A DNA stretch of 28,346 nt from Pseudomonadota bacterium (GTDB lineage Bacteria > Pseudomonadota > Alphaproteobacteria > Sphingomonadales > Sphingomonadaceae), in contig JAEWIL010000262.1 in NCBI GenBank assembly GCA_023387085.1, positions 1 to 28,346 on the forward strand, written 5' to 3'. Positions 15,498-22,587 of this stretch are shown piece by piece. Position 1 is the first letter of the stretch, and the number at the start of each line of letters is the position of its first letter. The notes beneath the pieces are model-generated. The model was not told where the DNA came from and did no database searches. It was given only the letters and a program-made list of their open reading frames with translations. The translations under genes were made by a program, and so were the position numbers.

Positions 15498-17393
15498 ATG
15501 TGCGGGATCGCCGGAATTTATCATCTCGAAATGGCGAAGCCGGTCGATCCCGCGCGCGTTCGCGCGATGCTGCATCCGATGGCGCATCGGGGGCCGGATG
15601 GGTCGGGCGACTGGATCGCGCCCGGCGTCGGCCTCGGTCATCTCCGCCTGTCGATCATCGATATCGCGGGCAGTCCACAGCCGATGGCCAGCGACGACGA
15701 AGCGGTTACGATCACCTATAATGGCGAGATCTACAATTTCCGCGAGCTGCGCGCCGAGCTCGAGGATCGCGGCCACCGCTTCCGCACCAGCGGCGATACC
15801 GAGGTCATTATCGCGGCATGGCGCCAATGGGGCGTCGAATGCCTTTCGCGCCTCAACGGCATGTTCGCCTTTGCGATCCATGATCATCTGCGCGGCTGCC
15901 TGTTTCTTGCACGCGACCGGCTGGGGGTGAAGCCGCTCCACCATGTCCGCTTGTCGGACGGCTCGATCGCCTTCGCGTCGGAACTGAAGGGGCTGCTCCG
16001 CCATCCGCTGTTGCGGCAGGAAGCCAATCTATCGGCGGTCGAGGATTTCCTCGCGCTGGGCTACGTCCCCGACGATAATTGCATCGTCGCGGGGGTCGAG
16101 AAATTGCCTGCCGGTCATTATCTGCTTCTTGAACGCGGCAAGCCGATGCCGGCCCCGACGCGCTGGTGGGCGCCCGATTTTTCGAAGCGCATCCGTGCGA
16201 GCGAAGGCGAAGCGGCCGAGCATCTCGTCCACCTGATGCGCGCCGCGGTCACCGACCGCATGGTCGCCGATGTGCCGCTCGGCGCTTTCCTCTCGGGCGG
16301 GGTCGACAGCAGCGCAGTGGTCGCCCTGATGGCCGAGGCGAGTGCGAAAGCGGTCAAAACCTGCACGATCGGTTTCGACCAGGCGGCGCTCGACGAGACC
16401 GCCTATGCCCAGCAGATCGCCGAGCGTTTCGCGACCGACCATCGCACGCGAACCGTTGCGGCCTCCGACTTCGCGCTGGTCGACAAGATCGCCGACATGT
16501 TCGACGAGCCTTTTGCCGACGCCAGCGCGCTGCCGACGTACCGCGTCTGCGAGCTCGCGCGCGAGGAGGTCACCGTCGCGCTGTCGGGCGACGGCGCCGA
16601 CGAGGCGTTCGCGGGCTATCGCCGCCTGGTGTTCCAGCATCAGGAAGAGCGACTGCGCGGCATGATCCCGCGCTTCCTGCGCAAGGGGCTGTTCGGCCCG
16701 ATGGCGCGCGTCTGGCCGCAGATGGACTGGGCACCTCGCCCGCTTCGCGCGCGCGCGACGCTCGCCAGCCTGTCGAAGAGCGGCGCCGAGGGCTATGCCG
16801 AGGCGGTCGGCGTGACCGGCCCGGCGCAGCGCGCGCGCCTGTTCAACGATGCTGCCGTCCATGCGCTCGGCGACCATATCGCCGAGGCGCGCTACTGGAA
16901 GACGATGGCAGAGGCGCCCGCCGCCGAGCCGCTCGACCGCGCGCAATATGCCGACCTTCAAATCTGGCTCCCCGGCGACATTTTGACCAAGACCGACCGG
17001 ATGAGCATGGCGGTCAGCCTCGAGGCGCGCGAGCCTTTGCTCGACTATCGCCTCGTCGAGTTCGCCGCCAGCCTCCCCGCATCGATGCGCGTCCAGCGCG
17101 GGACGGGCAAGGCGATCCTCAAAAAGGCAATGGAACGCTACCTGCCGCACGACATCCTTTATCGCCCCAAGATGGGGTTCGTGACGCCCGTATCGGCGTG
17201 GTTCCGCGGGCCGCTGGTCGAGCAGGCCAGGGCGCTTGCGACCTCCTCGACGCTCGCGCGTTCGGGCTGGTTCGACATGGCCGAGATCGAGCGGATCGTC
17301 GCCGCGCACCAGTCGGGGCGCCGCGATCACGGGCGGCTGATCTGGCAATTCTTCATGCTGGAAAAGTCGCTGGCGAGGCTGTTCGGGATTTGA
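15498..17393 (+). CDS. XrtA/PEP-CTERM system amidotransferase (asparagine synthase-like)
   Basis: A 631-residue class II glutamine amidotransferase of the AsnB type. Cys2 (MCGIAGIYH) is the N-terminal nucleophile of the glutaminase domain (about 2-210), with RGPDGSGDW at 31-39. The synthetase half has the PP-loop FLSGGVDSS at 264-272 and SGDGADEAFAGY. The start is fixed because Cys must follow the initiator Met. It would hydrolyse glutamine and use ATP to amidate a carboxylate, plausibly a uronic acid of the exopolysaccharide or a protein side chain; the acceptor is not known for this family. It lies 13 bp after xrtA, with AAGAG about ten bases upstream, and is the last gene of the XrtA run. 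Confidence 0.93.
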   Translation: MCGIAGIYHLEMAKPVDPARVRAMLHPMAHRGPDGSGDWIAPGVGLGHLRLSIIDIAGSPQPMASDDEAVTITYNGEIYNFRELRAELEDRGHRFRTSGDTEVIIAAWRQWGVECLSRLNGMFAFAIHDHLRGCLFLARDRLGVKPLHHVRLSDGSIAFASELKGLLRHPLLRQEANLSAVEDFLALGYVPDDNCIVAGVEKLPAGHYLLLERGKPMPAPTRWWAPDFSKRIRASEGEAAEHLVHLMRAAVTDRMVADVPLGAFLSGGVDSSAVVALMAEASAKAVKTCTIGFDQAALDETAYAQQIAERFATDHRTRTVAASDFALVDKIADMFDEPFADASALPTYRVCELAREEVTVALSGDGADEAFAGYRRLVFQHQEERLRGMIPRFLRKGLFGPMARVWPQMDWAPRPLRARATLASLSKSGAEGYAEAVGVTGPAQRARLFNDAAVHALGDHIAEARYWKTMAEAPAAEPLDRAQYADLQIWLPGDILTKTDRMSMAVSLEAREPLLDYRLVEFAASLPASMRVQRGTGKAILKKAMERYLPHDILYRPKMGFVTPVSAWFRGPLVEQARALATSSTLARSGWFDMAEIERIVAAHQSGRRDHGRLIWQFFMLEKSLARLFGI

Positions 17394-17687
17394 TGTCAAG
17401 GGCAGTTTTGACGTGGATCCGGTTCGAGCGAGGACCACGTCCTGGTTCCAAAGTTCAGGAAAGTTCAGCCTTATGCGGTCCGCGATCTGCACCTTCGGGG
17501 TGTTTGATGCGCAAGGCACTCGCCATTGTGGCTCCCCGGTAAGGGCAGCGATTGCTTTTTGTCCACCGATGGAAAGAGCCGGTTGAAGGCTGACATAGCC
17601 GGATAATGTAGGAAAGAATCATTTTGGGCGGGTAGCGGATGTCGGCTTAGGGGTGGGGAGCGGACGCAAGAGCAAATAAGGAAGGGC
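17394..17687. other. 294-bp non-coding patch with short repeats
   Basis: No convincing gene. The patch contains an inverted repeat GACGTGG (17410-17416) / CCACGTC (17435-17441) that could form a stem-loop after the amidotransferase but has no T-run. There is a tandem AAGTTCAG at 17451-17458 and 17461-17468 with a 10-bp period. A GATAAT (17602-17607) resembles a -10 box but has no -35 at a proper distance. The far end has GCGGATGTCGG and GCGGACGC, a rather repetitive GC-skewed block just before the small membrane gene. Base composition and codon-like periodicity differ from the flanking genes, suggesting relict or accessory DNA. Confidence 0.5.
17451..17468. repeat. tandem AAGTTCAG, 10-bp period
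   Basis: Two exact copies of AAGTTCAG start 10 bp apart, in the non-coding patch behind the XrtA operon. One helical turn of spacing would place them on the same DNA face, as at a regulator site, but two 8-bp copies may also be chance. Confidence 0.35.
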
Positions 17688-17982
17688 GTGGATTTTTCGA
17701 TCGTCCTTGTCCTTCCATTTGCCGCACTAGTCGGATTTGCCACTCTGATTGTGGCGGCGTTGATTAGCCGATCGAGGCCGCGACTTATTTGGCCTTTCGC
17801 GTTTTCCACAATCTCAGCAGCTCTAGCATTTCTCCGGCTGCCGAATGTAGAAGCTCTGGGATATTGGCTGCTCGGATTCAGCCTGTTGGCGCTTTGGGCG
17901 GCCTTCGGGACGATCATCGGAGCAATGGCGGCAAAGATGATAATGGCTGCGACCAAGTCGTTTCGGTCACGCTAACGTCCGC
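17660..17982. repeat. inverted GCGGACG / CGTCCGC flanking the small membrane gene
   Basis: GCGGACGCAA at 17660-17669 and AACGTCCGCAA at 17974-17984 share an inverted 7-bp core (17660-17666 and 17976-17982) that brackets the 95-codon gene. In GC-rich DNA a 7-bp match can be accidental, but the symmetric placement tight to both gene ends is worth recording. Confidence 0.25.
17688..17975 (+). CDS. small membrane protein, unknown
   Basis: A 95-residue hydrophobic protein with no recognisable family. Three membrane segments are visible: about 4-26, 33-49 and 56-85, joined by short basic loops (SRSRPR at 27-32) and ending in the basic tail KSFRSR, which suggests a cytoplasmic C-terminus. The start is GTG 17688, supported by AAGGAAGG five bases upstream. 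The codons are clearly less GC-rich at third positions than in neighbouring genes, and the gene sits alone between the XrtA operon and a GNAT gene, which suggests acquisition or a fast-evolving orphan. The opposite-strand frame over this region is less likely, as it has no ribosome site. Confidence 0.6.
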   Translation: MDFSIVLVLPFAALVGFATLIVAALISRSRPRLIWPFAFSTISAALAFLRLPNVEALGYWLLGFSLLALWAAFGTIIGAMAAKMIMAATKSFRSR

Positions 17983-18080
17983 AACCGGTCGTTACCAGCC
18001 ATAGCGATCTGCGGTGATGATCGAGAAGCCTAGAGGAAAAGCCACGCCCTCTTAACGCTTCGCTGCTAGGCTCGCTGCCG

Positions 18081-19268
18081 ATGACGGTCCATCCCGCCTT
18101 TCCGCTGAACGCCGCCGATGCGACGCCGCTCGCCGTGCGCGTGGCCGATCCGCTGGCGCTGTCGGACGATCTCGCAGCGGCGTGGGACCGTCTGGCCGAC
18201 GATGCGAGCGAGCCGAATCCGTTCGCCGAGCGCTGGTGCCTGCAATCGGCGCTCCATTTGCTCGATCCCGACCGGCAGGCGCGGCTTGTCATGGTCCAGG
18301 CCGATTGCGACGGCCCACTGATCGGCGTGATGCCGCTTGCGCCGGCCGCGAAATATGGCCGTCTGCCGCTCAGGCATGTCACCGGCTGGGCGCACCCCAA
18401 TCAATTCCACGGAGCGCCGCTGGTGCGGGCGGGAATGGAGCCGCTGTTCTGGTCGATCCTGCTCGGCTGGTGCGATGCAGCGAGCTGGGCGCATACGCTG
18501 GTCCATATCCCGCGCCTGACCGAAAACGGCCCGCTCCAGCGCGCGCTTGCCGATGTCGCGCGGCTGCGCGGCGGTGCGGCGGAGGTCGTCCACCGCGAGG
18601 AGCGCGCGCTGCTCGAAAGCGGTCTTTCGCCCGCGGCCTATTGGGACGAGGCGGTGCGCGCCAAGAAGCGCAAGGAACTCCGCCGGCAGGCGAACCGCCT
18701 CGCCGAGGAAGGCCGCATATCCTTCCGGCGCTGGCAGGGCACCGAGGCCGTCGAACGTTGGATCGACGCTTTCCTCGATCTGGAGGCACGCGGCTGGAAG
18801 GGGCGCGCGGGTTCGGCGCTCGCGAGTCACGGCGATACCGAGGCCTGGTTTCGCGCGATCGTCGCGGGGGCCGCCGCTGCGGGAAAGCTCGACATGCGCG
18901 TTCTTGCGTTGAACGACCGACCGCTCGCGATGCTCGTAAACTTCCTCTGCCCGCCAGGCGGCTTCTCGTTCAAGACCGCGTTCGACGAAGATTATGCACG
19001 CTTCTCGCCCGGCGTGCTGTTGCAACAGGCGAATCTCGACATATTGGACGATCCGCGCATCGACTGGGTCGACAGTTGCGCCGCGCCGGGGCATCCGATG
19101 ATCGACAGCGTGTGGCGCGAACGCCGCCATCTCGTCTGGGTCAATGTGCCGCTCGCGCATGGCGCCGACCGATGGCGCTTTCGGGCGCTGGCGGGGGCGG
19201 AGAAGATGTGGCGACGCTGGAAGAAGCAGCCCGCGCCAGCGGGCCGGGAGGAACAGCAAGCGCCATGA
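18081..19268 (+). CDS. CelD/FemAB-like GNAT acetyltransferase
   Basis: A 395-residue protein of the CelD-like (Acetyltransf_6) GNAT group, the third such protein in the window. Visible features are NPFAERWCLQSAL near 46-58, the mid-region AKKRKELRRQANRLAEEG with its cluster of basic residues that is usual in this group, and FKTAFDEDYARFSPGVLL near 299-316, the acyl-CoA-binding core, followed by WVDSCAAPGHPM. It likely transfers an acyl group to an envelope glycan or protein; the substrate is unknown. No strong ribosome site precedes ATG 18081. Its stop overlaps the next gene's start (ATGA), so the two form a unit separate from the XrtA operon. Confidence 0.85.
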   Translation: MTVHPAFPLNAADATPLAVRVADPLALSDDLAAAWDRLADDASEPNPFAERWCLQSALHLLDPDRQARLVMVQADCDGPLIGVMPLAPAAKYGRLPLRHVTGWAHPNQFHGAPLVRAGMEPLFWSILLGWCDAASWAHTLVHIPRLTENGPLQRALADVARLRGGAAEVVHREERALLESGLSPAAYWDEAVRAKKRKELRRQANRLAEEGRISFRRWQGTEAVERWIDAFLDLEARGWKGRAGSALASHGDTEAWFRAIVAGAAAAGKLDMRVLALNDRPLAMLVNFLCPPGGFSFKTAFDEDYARFSPGVLLQQANLDILDDPRIDWVDSCAAPGHPMIDSVWRERRHLVWVNVPLAHGADRWRFRALAGAEKMWRRWKKQPAPAGREEQQAP

Positions 19269-20146
19269 ATGCCCGTCAGTTCGATGACCGGAACAGGGAC
19301 GACCAGCCTGTATTTCCGGCCGAAACGCTCGCGCTGATGGAGGCGCTCTATCCGCTGGAGGCGGGGCTGCTCCATCATCGCCTTCCCGACCATCCGCTGC
19401 TCTCGCTCGAAGCATTGGCCGAGCTCGGCGAAAGCCTGCCCGCGGCGCAGGTCGAATATAATCCCGGCGACGTGCCGGTCGGGATCAAGCCGGAGGACGT
19501 GCCCTCGAACGGCTTGTCGATCGGCGAGACGATCCGAACGATCGATACCAACCGCAGCTGGGCAGTGCTCAAGAATATCGAGAGTGTGGCGGCATATCGC
19601 ACACTGCTGATGGATCTGCTCGGCGAGCTCGAATCCGTGGTCGAGCCGCGCACGGGTGCGATGCTGACGCCGCAGGGCTTTGTCTTCATCTCGTCGCCGG
19701 GCTCGATCACGCCGTTCCACTTCGATCCCGAGCATAATATCCTGCTCCAGCTTCAGGGCAGAAAGGTGATGAACGTCTGGCCCGCGGGCGACGAACGCTT
19801 CGCGCACCGGATCGAGCACGAACGCTATCACACCGGCGGGCACCGCAATCTGCCGTGGGACGAGGCCTATCGCGGCGGCGCGCAGCAGGTACCGCTCGCT
19901 CCGGGCGACGCGGTCCTGATGCCGGTGATGGCACCGCATTTCGTCGCCAATGGCGACGCGCCGTCGATCTCGCTGTCGATCACCTGGCGCAGCGAATGGA
20001 GCTATCGCGAGTCCGAGGCGCACGCCGCGAACGCCGCGCTTCGCCGCATGGGGCTCGACCCGGCGATGCCGCCCCGCTGGCCCAGTTATGCCTGGGCCAA
20101 AACCGTCTGCTGGCGCATTGCGCGCAAGCTGAAACTCGTGTCCTGA
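19265..20146 (+). CDS. JmjC/cupin_8-like putative Fe(II)/2-oxoglutarate oxygenase
   Basis: A 293-residue cupin-like protein. The metal triad of JmjC/cupin_8 hydroxylases can be read: His152 and Asp154 in TPFHFDPEHN, and His225 in MAPHFVANG. Lys167 in LQGRKVMNVWP is in the place of the 2-oxoglutarate-binding lysine, and a double-stranded beta-helix core runs from about 130 to 245. It probably hydroxylates a protein or small metabolite; no substrate is evident. ATG 19265 overlaps the GNAT stop, so the two are likely co-translated and may modify the same target. It is followed by the infA promoter region and is not part of the infA operon by sequence. Confidence 0.8.
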   Translation: MNARQFDDRNRDDQPVFPAETLALMEALYPLEAGLLHHRLPDHPLLSLEALAELGESLPAAQVEYNPGDVPVGIKPEDVPSNGLSIGETIRTIDTNRSWAVLKNIESVAAYRTLLMDLLGELESVVEPRTGAMLTPQGFVFISSPGSITPFHFDPEHNILLQLQGRKVMNVWPAGDERFAHRIEHERYHTGGHRNLPWDEAYRGGAQQVPLAPGDAVLMPVMAPHFVANGDAPSISLSITWRSEWSYRESEAHAANAALRRMGLDPAMPPRWPSYAWAKTVCWRIARKLKLVS

Positions 20147-20181
20147 AACGCCTGTTACAGATTGCTTTCAATTGGCGACAT

Positions 20182-20210
20182 TTGGCGTTATGGGCGCGCA
20201 TCCCGATATT
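20182..20210 (+). promoter_or_regulatory. candidate sigma-70 promoter for infA operon
   Basis: TTGGCG (20182-20187) and GATATT (20205-20210) are separated by 17 bp, each matching the consensus at four of six positions. Transcription would start about 20217, leaving a short leader with AGAGGA before the infA ATG. Confidence 0.35.
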
Positions 20211-20229
20211 TCGAGCTCCTAGAGGATAG

Positions 20230-20448
20230 ATGGCGAAAGAAGAACTTCTGGAAATGCGCGGCCAGGTGGTCGAACTGCTGCCCAACGCGATGTTCCGCGT
20301 AAAGCTGGAAAACGACCACGAGATTCTGGGCCACACGGCCGGCAAGATGCGCAAGAACCGCATCCGCGTTCTGGTCGGCGACGAAGTGCTCGTCGAACTC
20401 ACCCCCTATGACCTGACCAAGGGTCGGATCACCTATCGCTTCAAGTGA
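20230..20448 (+). CDS. infA: translation initiation factor IF-1
   Basis: A 72-residue protein, the exact usual length of IF-1, with an OB/S1 fold: MAKEELLEMRGQVVELLPNA at the start, FRVKLENDHEILGHTAGKMR in the middle and LTPYDLTKGRITYRF at the end, all near-invariant in bacteria. It binds the A site of the 30S subunit during initiation. AGAGGA lies just before ATG 20230. Its stop overlaps the GTG start of the maf gene (GTGA), linking it to the housekeeping run that follows, as usual in alphaproteobacteria. Confidence 0.98.
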   Translation: MAKEELLEMRGQVVELLPNAMFRVKLENDHEILGHTAGKMRKNRIRVLVGDEVLVELTPYDLTKGRITYRFK

Positions 20449-21035
20449 GCGGCGCGGCAAAATCTCCCGCGCTGGTTCTGGCTTCGACATCGCCGCGCCG
20501 GCGCGAACTGCTGGCGCGGATCGGCCTGACGCCCACACGCGTCGCATCCCCCGACATCGATGAAACGCCGCTGAAGGGCGAGTTGCCACGCGCTTATGTC
20601 GCAAGGCTCGCCGAAGGTAAGGCGCTTGCCGTCGAACGCGCGGCGGGCGAGGTTGTCCTTGCCGGTGACACCACCGTCGCGGTCGGCCGCCGCATCCTGG
20701 AAAAGCCCGTCGATGAGGCGGATTTGCGCCGCATGCTCGGCCTGCTTTCGGGGCGGCGGCATCATGTCTGGTCGGGCGTGTGCGTCGTGGGAACGGACGG
20801 CCGGCCGCGCGTGCGCGTCGCCGACACGATCGTCGCCTTCAAGCCGCTGAGCGCGGACGAGATCGACTGGTATGACGCCAGCGGCGAGGGAATGGGCAAG
20901 GCGGGCGGCTATGCGATCCAGGGCAAGGCCGAAGTCTTCGTCCGCTTCCTCTCCGGCAGCCATTCGAACGTCGGCGGTTTGCCGCTCTTCGAGCCGCGGG
21001 CGCTGCTGAGCAGCGCCGGGGTGCCGCTTGGCTGA
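20445..21035 (+). CDS. maf: Maf-family nucleoside triphosphate pyrophosphatase
   Basis: A 196-residue Maf protein that hydrolyses non-canonical or surplus nucleoside triphosphates to monophosphates. The signature LVLASTSPRRRELL is at 10-23, AGDTTV near 73-78 with the catalytic Asp, EKPVDEAD near 86-93, and the C-terminal GKAGGYAIQGKA and GSHSNVGGLPL. The GTG start overlaps the infA stop. The dTTP/UTP-type versus other Maf subclass cannot be decided firmly by eye. It overlaps the TTG start of the RNase gene by eight bases. Confidence 0.95.
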   Translation: MSGAAKSPALVLASTSPRRRELLARIGLTPTRVASPDIDETPLKGELPRAYVARLAEGKALAVERAAGEVVLAGDTTVAVGRRILEKPVDEADLRRMLGLLSGRRHHVWSGVCVVGTDGRPRVRVADTIVAFKPLSADEIDWYDASGEGMGKAGGYAIQGKAEVFVRFLSGSHSNVGGLPLFEPRALLSSAGVPLG

Positions 21036-22005
21036 ATGGCTCTATGAGGCCGGGATCGGCGAGCGCCGCGCCGCGCTAGTCGAGGATGGCCGCATCATCG
21101 AAGCGCGGATCGAGCGCGACGATGAGGGACCGCGGGTGGGTGCGGTTGTTACAGCGCGGCTCGCCGAGACAGGGAAGGGAGCGCTCGTCGCGCTCGATCT
21201 TCCGGGCAAACCGGCGGCGACCCTCGCGTCGGTCCCGGCCGGGACCTCGGTTGGCGCGAAACTGACCGTCGAGATCATCCGCATGGCGCTGCGCGAGCGC
21301 GGGCGCGACAAGCCGGCGCGCGCCCGTGTAACCGACGCACCGCCCGGCGATGGTCCCGATTTGCGCGCGCAGATTGCCCTGACCGGACTTCCGGTCGCCG
21401 ATGTTTCACCGGTCGGACCGGACCGGCTCGAAGAAGCGGGATGGTCCGAACTGATCGACCATGTCCGCACCGGTCGCTGGCCGTTTGCGGGTGGCTCATT
21501 GTGGGTCGACACGACCCCCGCGATGACGCTGATCGACATCGACGGTGAGGGTGGCGGGCTGGCGCTTGCGAAGGCGGGCGGAACGGCCGCGGTCGATGTC
21601 GTCCGCTGCTGCGGCATCGGCGGATCGATCGGGATCGACTTTCCGTCGCTTGCGGGCCGGGCCGAACGTTCGGCGGTCGACGCGCTTGTCGACGCGCTGC
21701 TGCCGCAGCCGTTCGAGCGGACCGCCGTCAACGGTTTCGGATTCATGCAAATCATCAGCCGCCGCGAGCGCCCGTCGCTGATCGAGCAGGTGCGATTCGA
21801 CGCGGTCGCAACCGATACCGCGCTCCTGCTGCGGCAGGCCGAGCGCGCGGCCGGCACCGGTCCGCTGCAACTTGTCGCGCGTCCGGCGGTTGCCGATCAT
21901 ATTGCGGCCCGCCCCGGATGGCTTGCGGCCTTGCAGAGGCGCACGGGGCGGCCCGCCGAAATCGTTCGCGACAGCCAAGTGAAAGGACCGGGCCATGCCC
22001 AGTGA
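21028..22005 (+). CDS. short ribonuclease E/G family protein
   Basis: A 325-residue member of the RNase E/G catalytic family. The two catalytic aspartates are recognisable: Asp170 in AMTLIDIDGEG (matching the IDIN motif of RNase E) and Asp204 in GSIGIDFPSL (matching the second, IDF-type motif). The CPxC 'Zn-link' needed for tetramer formation in E. coli RNase E is absent, the N-terminal S1 part is reduced, and the protein is far shorter than RNase G (about 490 residues). Short forms next to maf and yacG are common in sphingomonads. TTG 21028 is the only sensible start, lying inside the maf end. Whether it cleaves rRNA or mRNA is unknown. Confidence 0.88.
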   Translation: MAEWLYEAGIGERRAALVEDGRIIEARIERDDEGPRVGAVVTARLAETGKGALVALDLPGKPAATLASVPAGTSVGAKLTVEIIRMALRERGRDKPARARVTDAPPGDGPDLRAQIALTGLPVADVSPVGPDRLEEAGWSELIDHVRTGRWPFAGGSLWVDTTPAMTLIDIDGEGGGLALAKAGGTAAVDVVRCCGIGGSIGIDFPSLAGRAERSAVDALVDALLPQPFERTAVNGFGFMQIISRRERPSLIEQVRFDAVATDTALLLRQAERAAGTGPLQLVARPAVADHIAARPGWLAALQRRTGRPAEIVRDSQVKGPGHAQ

Positions 22006-22189
22006 AACGCCCGCCAAACCCGGCAAATGTCCGCTCTGCGGCAAAGCGCGCGTTCAGGAATACCGCCCCTTTTGCAGCCGCGGTTGCCGCGACCGCGATC
22101 TCAACCAATGGTTCGACGAGGGCTATCGGCTGCCGGCGCACGAGGGCCCCGACGGCGGCACCGGCGACGGCGGTTTCGGAGACGACTGA
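21995..22189 (+). CDS. yacG: DNA gyrase inhibitor YacG
   Basis: A 64-residue zinc protein. The four cysteines are Cys12 and Cys15 in CPLC and Cys27 and Cys31 in CSRGC, followed by the conserved CRDRDLNQWFDEGYRLP. E. coli YacG binds GyrB and inhibits gyrase. The C-terminus is a Gly/Asp-rich tail. The gene overlaps the end of the RNase gene by 11 bases, and AAAGGA lies just upstream of ATG 21995. Confidence 0.95.
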   Translation: MPSETPAKPGKCPLCGKARVQEYRPFCSRGCRDRDLNQWFDEGYRLPAHEGPDGGTGDGGFGDD

Positions 22190-22217
22190 GCCGCAAAAAT
22201 TAGCGCGATAAAGGCTC

Positions 22218-22246
22218 TGGACAGGACCCGATGCCCTGCCTATAGC
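22218..22246 (+). promoter_or_regulatory. candidate promoter of tRNA-Phe
   Basis: TGGACA (22218-22223) and TATAGC (22241-22246) lie 17 bp apart, with five and four consensus matches. A GC-rich discriminator follows, as is typical for stable-RNA promoters. The start would be about 22253, some 34 bases before the tRNA. Confidence 0.5.
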
Positions 22247-22286
22247 CGCCGCTCGCCAGCAGGCCGACCGGCCTTTCGGCACCCGT

Positions 22287-22362
22287 GCCCGGGTAGCTCA
22301 GTTGGTAGAGCATGCGACTGAAAATCGCAGTGTCGGCGGTTCGACCCCGTCCCCGGGCACCA
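22287..22362 (+). tRNA. tRNA-Phe (GAA)
   Basis: A 76-nt cloverleaf. The acceptor stem GCCCGGG (22287-22293) pairs with CCCGGGC (22352-22358), followed by A and an encoded CCA. The D arm is GCTC/GAGC. The anticodon stem TGCGA/TCGCA has the loop CTGAAAA with anticodon GAA at 22320-22322. The T arm is GGCGG/CCGTC with TTCGACC. All stems pair, with one G-T in the T stem. Confidence 0.98.
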
Positions 22363-22587
22363 TTATTCCTGTACTTCGCCGTATTCCAAAGTCGCTGAAC
22401 CAGTGTCGTGTCTGTAAGCCGAGGCTTTCAGGCGGTTCATTTCGTTCATGTAATTTTCATCGGGTGCATTGCATGCGCCGCCTCCGCTCATGACGGACCA
22501 AAGAGCGCGAGCGTGGGGACTGATAAGGTGTTGGAAAGAAATATTGGCGTAACATGGGCCCCCGGGGGCGCCGTGGATGGAAAGGCT
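22363..22587. other. intergenic region after tRNA-Phe
   Basis: A 225-bp stretch less GC-rich than the surrounding genes. A reading frame continuous with the downstream glycosyltransferase opens at 22408, but its residues look unlike coding sequence and there is no ribosome site, so I treat it as leader. It contains a 12-bp self-complementary GCCCCCGGGGGC (22558-22569) about 18 bp before the gene start. No copy of the tRNA 3' end that would mark an attachment site was found downstream within the window. Confidence 0.45.

Noticed and set aside
17471..17956. 161-codon minus-strand frame over the small membrane gene
   Set aside because: No ribosome site, mixed composition and no recognisable domain. 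The plus-strand frame has a strong Shine-Dalgarno and coherent membrane helices. Not fully excluded.
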